64,000 nt of DNA from Rhizobium sp. BK313 (GTDB taxonomy: Bacteria > Pseudomonadota > Alphaproteobacteria > Rhizobiales > Rhizobiaceae): NCBI RefSeq assembly GCF_014193655.1, contig NZ_JACHZQ010000005.1, forward strand, positions 558,001 through 622,000, given 5' to 3'. Position numbers and translations under genes: made by a program. Shown one piece after another: positions 60,744 through 64,000 of this stretch (positions within the stretch are counted from its first letter, which is position 1; each line of letters opens with the position of its first letter). The notes under the pieces are model-generated. The model ran no database searches, was not told the origin of the DNA, and was given only the letters and a program-made list of their open reading frames with translations.

Positions 60744-60784
60744 AAAGCCCTCGCTCTCTGCTTGCAAAGCGAGGGCTTTTTGTT
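60744..60784 (+). terminator. Intrinsic terminator downstream of leuB
   Basis: AAAGCCCTCGCT pairs with AGCGAGGGCTTT across a 12-base loop and is followed by TTTG. It lies 80 bp after the leuB stop and about 34 bp before the first PAP2 gene. Confidence 0.87.
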
Positions 60785-60817
60785 GAACTCGACGCGACAG
60801 GCACTTATTTCCGTTGG

Positions 60818-61597
60818 ATGAATACGGAAACGACACCGCCGCCGGGCATGATCCAGAAACAATCAAAGCCTTGGCAAAGGCTGGCGCGGCGCTATGACAT
60901 CAGCCGCAGCCGCCACGGCCGCCTTCCTTGGCTCGGCTATACGCTGACGGCTATCAACATCGTCATTCTCGCCTTCTTCGTCTTCGACACACCGCTTGGG
61001 CAGACTGCGAAGAACCTCTCGCCGGAACTGATCGCGGTCGCAAGTGCCGTTACCGATATCGGCAGGCTGGCCTGGATTCTCACAGCGATCGCCGTCGTGC
61101 TTGCCGTGGGCCTTTTCGTCGTACGACGCTCGCCGACGCATGGCCGTTACCGGACCGCCCATCTCATCCGGATGGTTGCCTATGTCGGTCTGTCCGTTCT
61201 TTCTGCCAGCATCGTCGTGAACATTCTGAAATACGCAATCGGACGGGCGCGGCCCCTGCTTTATGACCAATACGGAATTTTTGGCTTCGAGCCGTTTCAC
61301 GGCGACTTCCTGTTTCAGAGCTTTCCCTCGGCGCATTCGGCGAATGTTGGCGCGCTCTTTGCCGCCCTGGCCCTGCTTTTCCCGCGATTTCGGCTGCTGT
61401 TCGTCGGCATCGGCCTCTGGCTCGGCGCTTCGCGCATCATCATCGGCGTCCATTATCCAAGCGATGTCGCCGCGGGTCTGGCGCTCGGCGCCTGGATCGC
61501 TTTCGCCGTCGCGATCCTCTTTTCCCGTTTCGGCCTGGTCTTCTCCAAAGGACAAAATAATTGGCCGCTGCCGCGGCTGAACCATGGGCTTCGCTGA
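60818..61597 (+). CDS. PAP2-family phosphatase, first of tandem pair
   Basis: A 259-residue membrane phosphatase with about six helices. PAP2 motifs: KYAIGRARP (KX6RP), FPSAHSANVG (PSGH motif with Ala in place of Gly) and SRIIIGVHYPSDV (SRX5HX3D). The catalytic histidines are kept. In rhizobia, related enzymes (LpxE/LpxF type) remove lipid A phosphates or recycle undecaprenyl pyrophosphate; which applies here is not shown. It is 95 bp before a paralogue. Confidence 0.85.
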   Translation: MNTETTPPPGMIQKQSKPWQRLARRYDISRSRHGRLPWLGYTLTAINIVILAFFVFDTPLGQTAKNLSPELIAVASAVTDIGRLAWILTAIAVVLAVGLFVVRRSPTHGRYRTAHLIRMVAYVGLSVLSASIVVNILKYAIGRARPLLYDQYGIFGFEPFHGDFLFQSFPSAHSANVGALFAALALLFPRFRLLFVGIGLWLGASRIIIGVHYPSDVAAGLALGAWIAFAVAILFSRFGLVFSKGQNNWPLPRLNHGLR

Positions 61598-61692
61598 CCT
61601 GTCAATCGTCTCAAATCCGTAAAAAAACTGTAGCAGGACCCTGCTACGCGTGATCGTCGACTTGGTGGAATTGGCGGCAACAGGCGGTGGGT

Positions 61693-62433
61693 ATGCAGGC
61701 GATCTTGACGTCTCTCGACAGGCGGTGGCGACGGAACAAGAGCGGCTTTGCACCTTCGCATTGGAAGGTCTGCCTGTTCCTGACCGCCAATATCGTATTG
61801 CTCGCGGCCCTGCTGTTCGATTGGCCGGTCGGCGCAAATATCAAGAATATAGCTCCACCCATTCATTTCTTCGGCAAGCTGCTCACCAATTTCGGCGAAT
61901 CCGGCTGGATCATCTTGCTCAGCGCCTTTCTGTTCTTCGAAGGCTGGGCCGGTAGCCGACTGTTGCAATCGCCACGCTGTCGCTGCCAGGCCCTGCGAAT
62001 CTGTCAGATCGGCGGCTATCTGCTGACGACCATTGCGCTTTCGGGTATCGTTGCCAATCTCCTGAAGCGGGCCATCGGCCGTGCACGCCCCACGCATTTT
62101 GCGGATTGGGGTCCTTTCGGCTTCTCGCCCTTTAATGGCCATGCCGGCTTCGAAAGCTTCCCGTCCGGCCATGCGACCACTATTGGCGCCTTCTTCGTGG
62201 CGCTCGCCTTCCTCTTCCCACGCTATCGCTACATCTTCGCCGCCTGTGCCCTCTGGCTAGCCACGACACGCGTGATGATCGGCGCGCACTATCCAAGCGA
62301 TGTCATCGCCGGCCTCGCGCTCGGCGGCTGGTTTTCCTTCATGGTGGCGATTGTCTATTCCCGCTACGGCCTGCTCTTCCGCATCGGCGAGATCGGCTGG
62401 CCGGTGCCGAGATTGCCGCTGCTGAGAAAGTAA
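61693..62433 (+). CDS. PAP2-family phosphatase, second of tandem pair
   Basis: A 246-residue paralogue of the preceding gene with the same helix layout. PAP2 motifs are complete: KRAIGRARP, FPSGHATTIG and TRVMIGAHYPSDV. Both proteins end in a similar tail, GLVFSKGQNNWPLPRL versus GLLFRIGEIGWPVPRL, which shows an old tandem duplication. A lipid A 1-phosphatase (LpxE-like) role is plausible for a rhizobium but inferred. ATG 61693 is used; GTG 61687 is possible. Confidence 0.86.
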   Translation: MQAILTSLDRRWRRNKSGFAPSHWKVCLFLTANIVLLAALLFDWPVGANIKNIAPPIHFFGKLLTNFGESGWIILLSAFLFFEGWAGSRLLQSPRCRCQALRICQIGGYLLTTIALSGIVANLLKRAIGRARPTHFADWGPFGFSPFNGHAGFESFPSGHATTIGAFFVALAFLFPRYRYIFAACALWLATTRVMIGAHYPSDVIAGLALGGWFSFMVAIVYSRYGLLFRIGEIGWPVPRLPLLRK

Positions 62434-62673
62434 TCGTTCCCTTCTCCGTGGAGAGAAGCATCCGAAGGGCGAATGAACGGACAAACTTCGGTTCATCTTG
62501 AGAGCCGTTTGTTCCGACAACGCCGTCCCCACGAAGCGTCTTCCGACGAGGGCCAGATAAAGTTCTCGAAATCGACCATGCCGCCATCAACCATACCCCG
62601 AATGGTTGCCAATTTTTTGCTACGTTCATATATCTGGGGCAGTGAGTTCACGGGAAACCATCCCGTTGGTGAT

Positions 62674-62973
62674 ATGACGATGACGGATGCCGGGCCGATA
62701 CGATTGAGCGAGAGACAACTGGGATTGATTTCCCGGGCGCTCGCCGAGCCGCGCCGGGTGCAGATGCTGAAGGAAATCGGCAGTCATTCCGAGCCGATGC
62801 CTTGCAGCGTGCTGACGCAATGCCATACCGTTAGCGCCGCAACGATCTCCCACCACCTGAAAGAGCTTGAAAACGCCGGTCTCATCGAGATCGTGCGGGA
62901 AGGCAAATTCGCGAATCTGGTGTTACGTCGCGACGTGCTTTCCGCCTATATGGCAGAACTCTCCCACATCTGA
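62674..62973 (+). CDS. ArsR-family winged-helix repressor
   Basis: A 99-residue ArsR/SmtB-fold regulator: LSERQLGLISRALAEPRRVQ, then MLKEIGSHSEPMPCSVLTQ and the recognition helix VSAATISHHLKELENAGLIE, with EGKFANLVLRRDVL as the wing. Classical ELCVCDL metal cysteines are absent. ATG 62674 or the ATG two codons later. It precedes an SDR by 173 bp on the same strand with two palindromes between them, so it probably represses that gene. Confidence 0.88.
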   Translation: MTMTDAGPIRLSERQLGLISRALAEPRRVQMLKEIGSHSEPMPCSVLTQCHTVSAATISHHLKELENAGLIEIVREGKFANLVLRRDVLSAYMAELSHI

Positions 62974-63028
62974 CAATTTCCCACCCAGACGATTCTTTGT
63001 GCGCCGCACGCGCTCGCCCTTGTATCAG

Positions 63029-63044
63029 TTAGATGATTATCTAA
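63029..63044. promoter_or_regulatory. Candidate ArsR operator 1
   Basis: TTAGAT-GATT-ATCTAA is a perfect palindrome in the 173-bp gap between the ArsR and SDR genes. It shares the half-site ATTATCTAA with the second palindrome at 63105. Confidence 0.6.
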
Positions 63045-63104
63045 ATATCGAAGTGACGTGACGCGATCCACACTTTCACGGCCGCGGTCACGCCAACAAT
63101 TCGA

Positions 63105-63122
63105 TAGATATAAAATTATCTA
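63105..63122. promoter_or_regulatory. Candidate ArsR operator 2
   Basis: TAGATA-TAAAAT-TATCTA is a perfect palindrome 24 bp before the SDR start. It contains ATTATCTA as in operator 1 and lies where a repressor would cover the promoter. Confidence 0.6.
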
Positions 63123-63146
63123 ACAAACATCTCGATAGGAGATATC

Positions 63147-63896
63147 ATGAGCAAACTGGCAGGTAAGGTCGCGATCGTGACCGGAGCATCGAAGGGCATC
63201 GGCGCGGGCATCGCCAAGGCACTGGGCGAGGCGGGTGCAGCCGTTGTGGTCAATTATGCGTCGAGCCGCGAAGGCGCCGACAAGGTCGTGGCCGAAATCA
63301 CCGCCAAGGGCGGCAAGGCGATCGCGGCCCATGGCGACGTTTCGAAATCCGCCGACGTGAAACGGCTTTTCGCTGAAACCAAGGAAGCCTTCGGCGGCGT
63401 CGACATCCTCGTCAACAATGCCGGCGTCTATCAATTCCAGCCGCTGGAAGAGATCACCGAAGAGGAATTCCACCGCGAATTCAACATCAACGTCCTCGGC
63501 ACGCTGCTGACGATCCAGGAAGCCGTGAAGCATTTCGGCCCTGAAGGCGGCAATGTCATCAACATCGCCTCGACCGCCGTCACCATGAACCTGCCGACGG
63601 CCACAGTCTATACGGCGACCAAGGCGGCCGTGACCTCGATCACCCAGATCCTTGCCAAGGAGCTCGGTCCGCGCAACATCCGCGTCAACACCATCTCGCC
63701 GGGTGGCGTAGAGACTGAAGGCGTCATCGCGGCAGGCATCATCGGCAGCGATTTCGAAAAGCAGATGGTTTCGCAGACGCCGCTTGGCCGCCTGGGACAG
63801 CCAACAGACATCGCGCCGATCGCAGTTTTCCTCGCTTCCAAGGATTCCGGCTGGCTGACGGGCGAAACCCTTTATGCCGGCGGCGGTCTGAAGTAA
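63147..63896 (+). CDS. SDR-family oxidoreductase (glucose-1-dehydrogenase-like)
   Basis: A 249-residue classical SDR. TGASKGIGAGI is the cofactor motif, NNAGVYQF the NNAG motif, Ser lies in NIASTAV, and the catalytic Tyr/Lys are in VYTATKAAVTS. GWLTGETLYAGGGLK is the typical C-terminus. AGGAGAT precedes the ATG. It is likely controlled by the ArsR protein upstream through two palindromes. Substrate unknown. Confidence 0.92.
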   Translation: MSKLAGKVAIVTGASKGIGAGIAKALGEAGAAVVVNYASSREGADKVVAEITAKGGKAIAAHGDVSKSADVKRLFAETKEAFGGVDILVNNAGVYQFQPLEEITEEEFHREFNINVLGTLLTIQEAVKHFGPEGGNVINIASTAVTMNLPTATVYTATKAAVTSITQILAKELGPRNIRVNTISPGGVETEGVIAAGIIGSDFEKQMVSQTPLGRLGQPTDIAPIAVFLASKDSGWLTGETLYAGGGLK

Positions 63897-63914
63897 CGGC
63901 CTCTGTCCGAGCCG

Positions 63915-63943
63915 CTTCCCTCCTGACGAGGGGAGCGGCATTG
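63915..63943 (+). terminator. Candidate terminator hairpin after SDR
   Basis: GCCGCTTCCCTC and GAGGGGAGCGGC pair over 12 positions with one mismatch around CTGAC. The following bases ATTGTTC are only weakly T-rich. It lies 18 bp after the SDR stop. Confidence 0.5.
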
Positions 63944-64000
63944 TTCATCATCTCACAGCTCCAGCCCAATTGATCGCATCCGGCGACAATTGCCAAACCG

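Noticed and set aside
1..64000. CRISPR arrays, rRNA genes, prophage, toxin-antitoxin or restriction systems
   Set aside because: No spaced direct repeats, rRNA sequence, phage structural genes or nuclease/methylase motifs were seen anywhere in the window.

Overview
The window is high-GC chromosomal DNA from a fast-growing rhizobium (Rhizobiaceae, most like Rhizobium). This rests on gene content: rplU-rpmA-obgE-proB-proA-nadD-rsfS-rlmH-ctpA-rppH in order, an imuA-imuB-dnaE2 cassette behind a GTTC-N7-GTTC LexA box, a BA14K-family protein, DUF1003 and DUF937 proteins, an NrsF-type ECF sigma pair, and an sRNA of the rhizobial anti-Shine-Dalgarno (cuckoo/alpha-r14, NfeR1-like) type. A near-perfect parS site beside leuB suggests that the right end is close to the chromosome origin. 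No computation or database search was run. All calls come from reading the sequence and from recognising protein families.

Layout. 1-1.6 kb: a cut-off DUF1275 membrane protein, a small hypothetical and a cytochrome b561. 1.6-11 kb: a surface-polysaccharide locus with a UDP-sugar dehydrogenase, an NAD-dependent epimerase, an initiating sugar-phosphate transferase, a Wzy/WaaL-like membrane protein, a GT4 glycosyltransferase and the dTDP-rhamnose operon rmlB-rmlD-rmlA-rmlC. 11.3-14.2 kb: tRNA-Gln(CUG), a GST, a LysR regulator and an SDR. 14.2-16.1 kb: NrsF/ECF sigma with a lone bufferin (BufA1, DUF2282) precursor that has no bufB or bufC beside it. 16.3-23.2 kb: a TetR/monooxygenase pair, an MBL hydrolase next to an IS5-group transposase remnant, a winged-helix/TolB-like/TPR regulator, a ureohydrolase with GGDDS in place of GGDHS, and an MFS transporter. 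23.7-28.8 kb: assorted envelope and hypothetical proteins.

29.1-31.2 kb: a segment of about 2 kb bracketed by intact tRNA-Ser(CGA) and an 18-bp copy of its 3' end. It holds a pyrimidine-rich, A-poor tract and one exported alpha/beta hydrolase, and no integrase. 31.3-38.7 kb: rplU-rpmA, two GNAT acetyltransferases, an EEP nuclease-like protein, then obgE-proB-proA-nadD with overlapping or abutting ends. 38.75-38.9 kb: the sRNA on the minus strand. 39.2-42.3 kb: molybdate transporter modABC behind a ModE-like palindrome, with convergent single-domain modE.

42.6-49.4 kb: rsfS, rlmH, an EnvC-like M23 protein, ctpA, a divergent polysaccharide deacetylase, rppH, then convergent bfd-bfr. 49.6-55.5 kb: the SOS mutasome imuA-imuB-dnaE2. 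55.6-64 kb: a minimal zincin, a DUF1737 protein, a CoA-ester lyase, leuD, a TIM-barrel isomerase, leuB, the parS site, two tandem PAP2 phosphatases, and an ArsR regulator followed by an SDR with two palindromic candidate operators between them.
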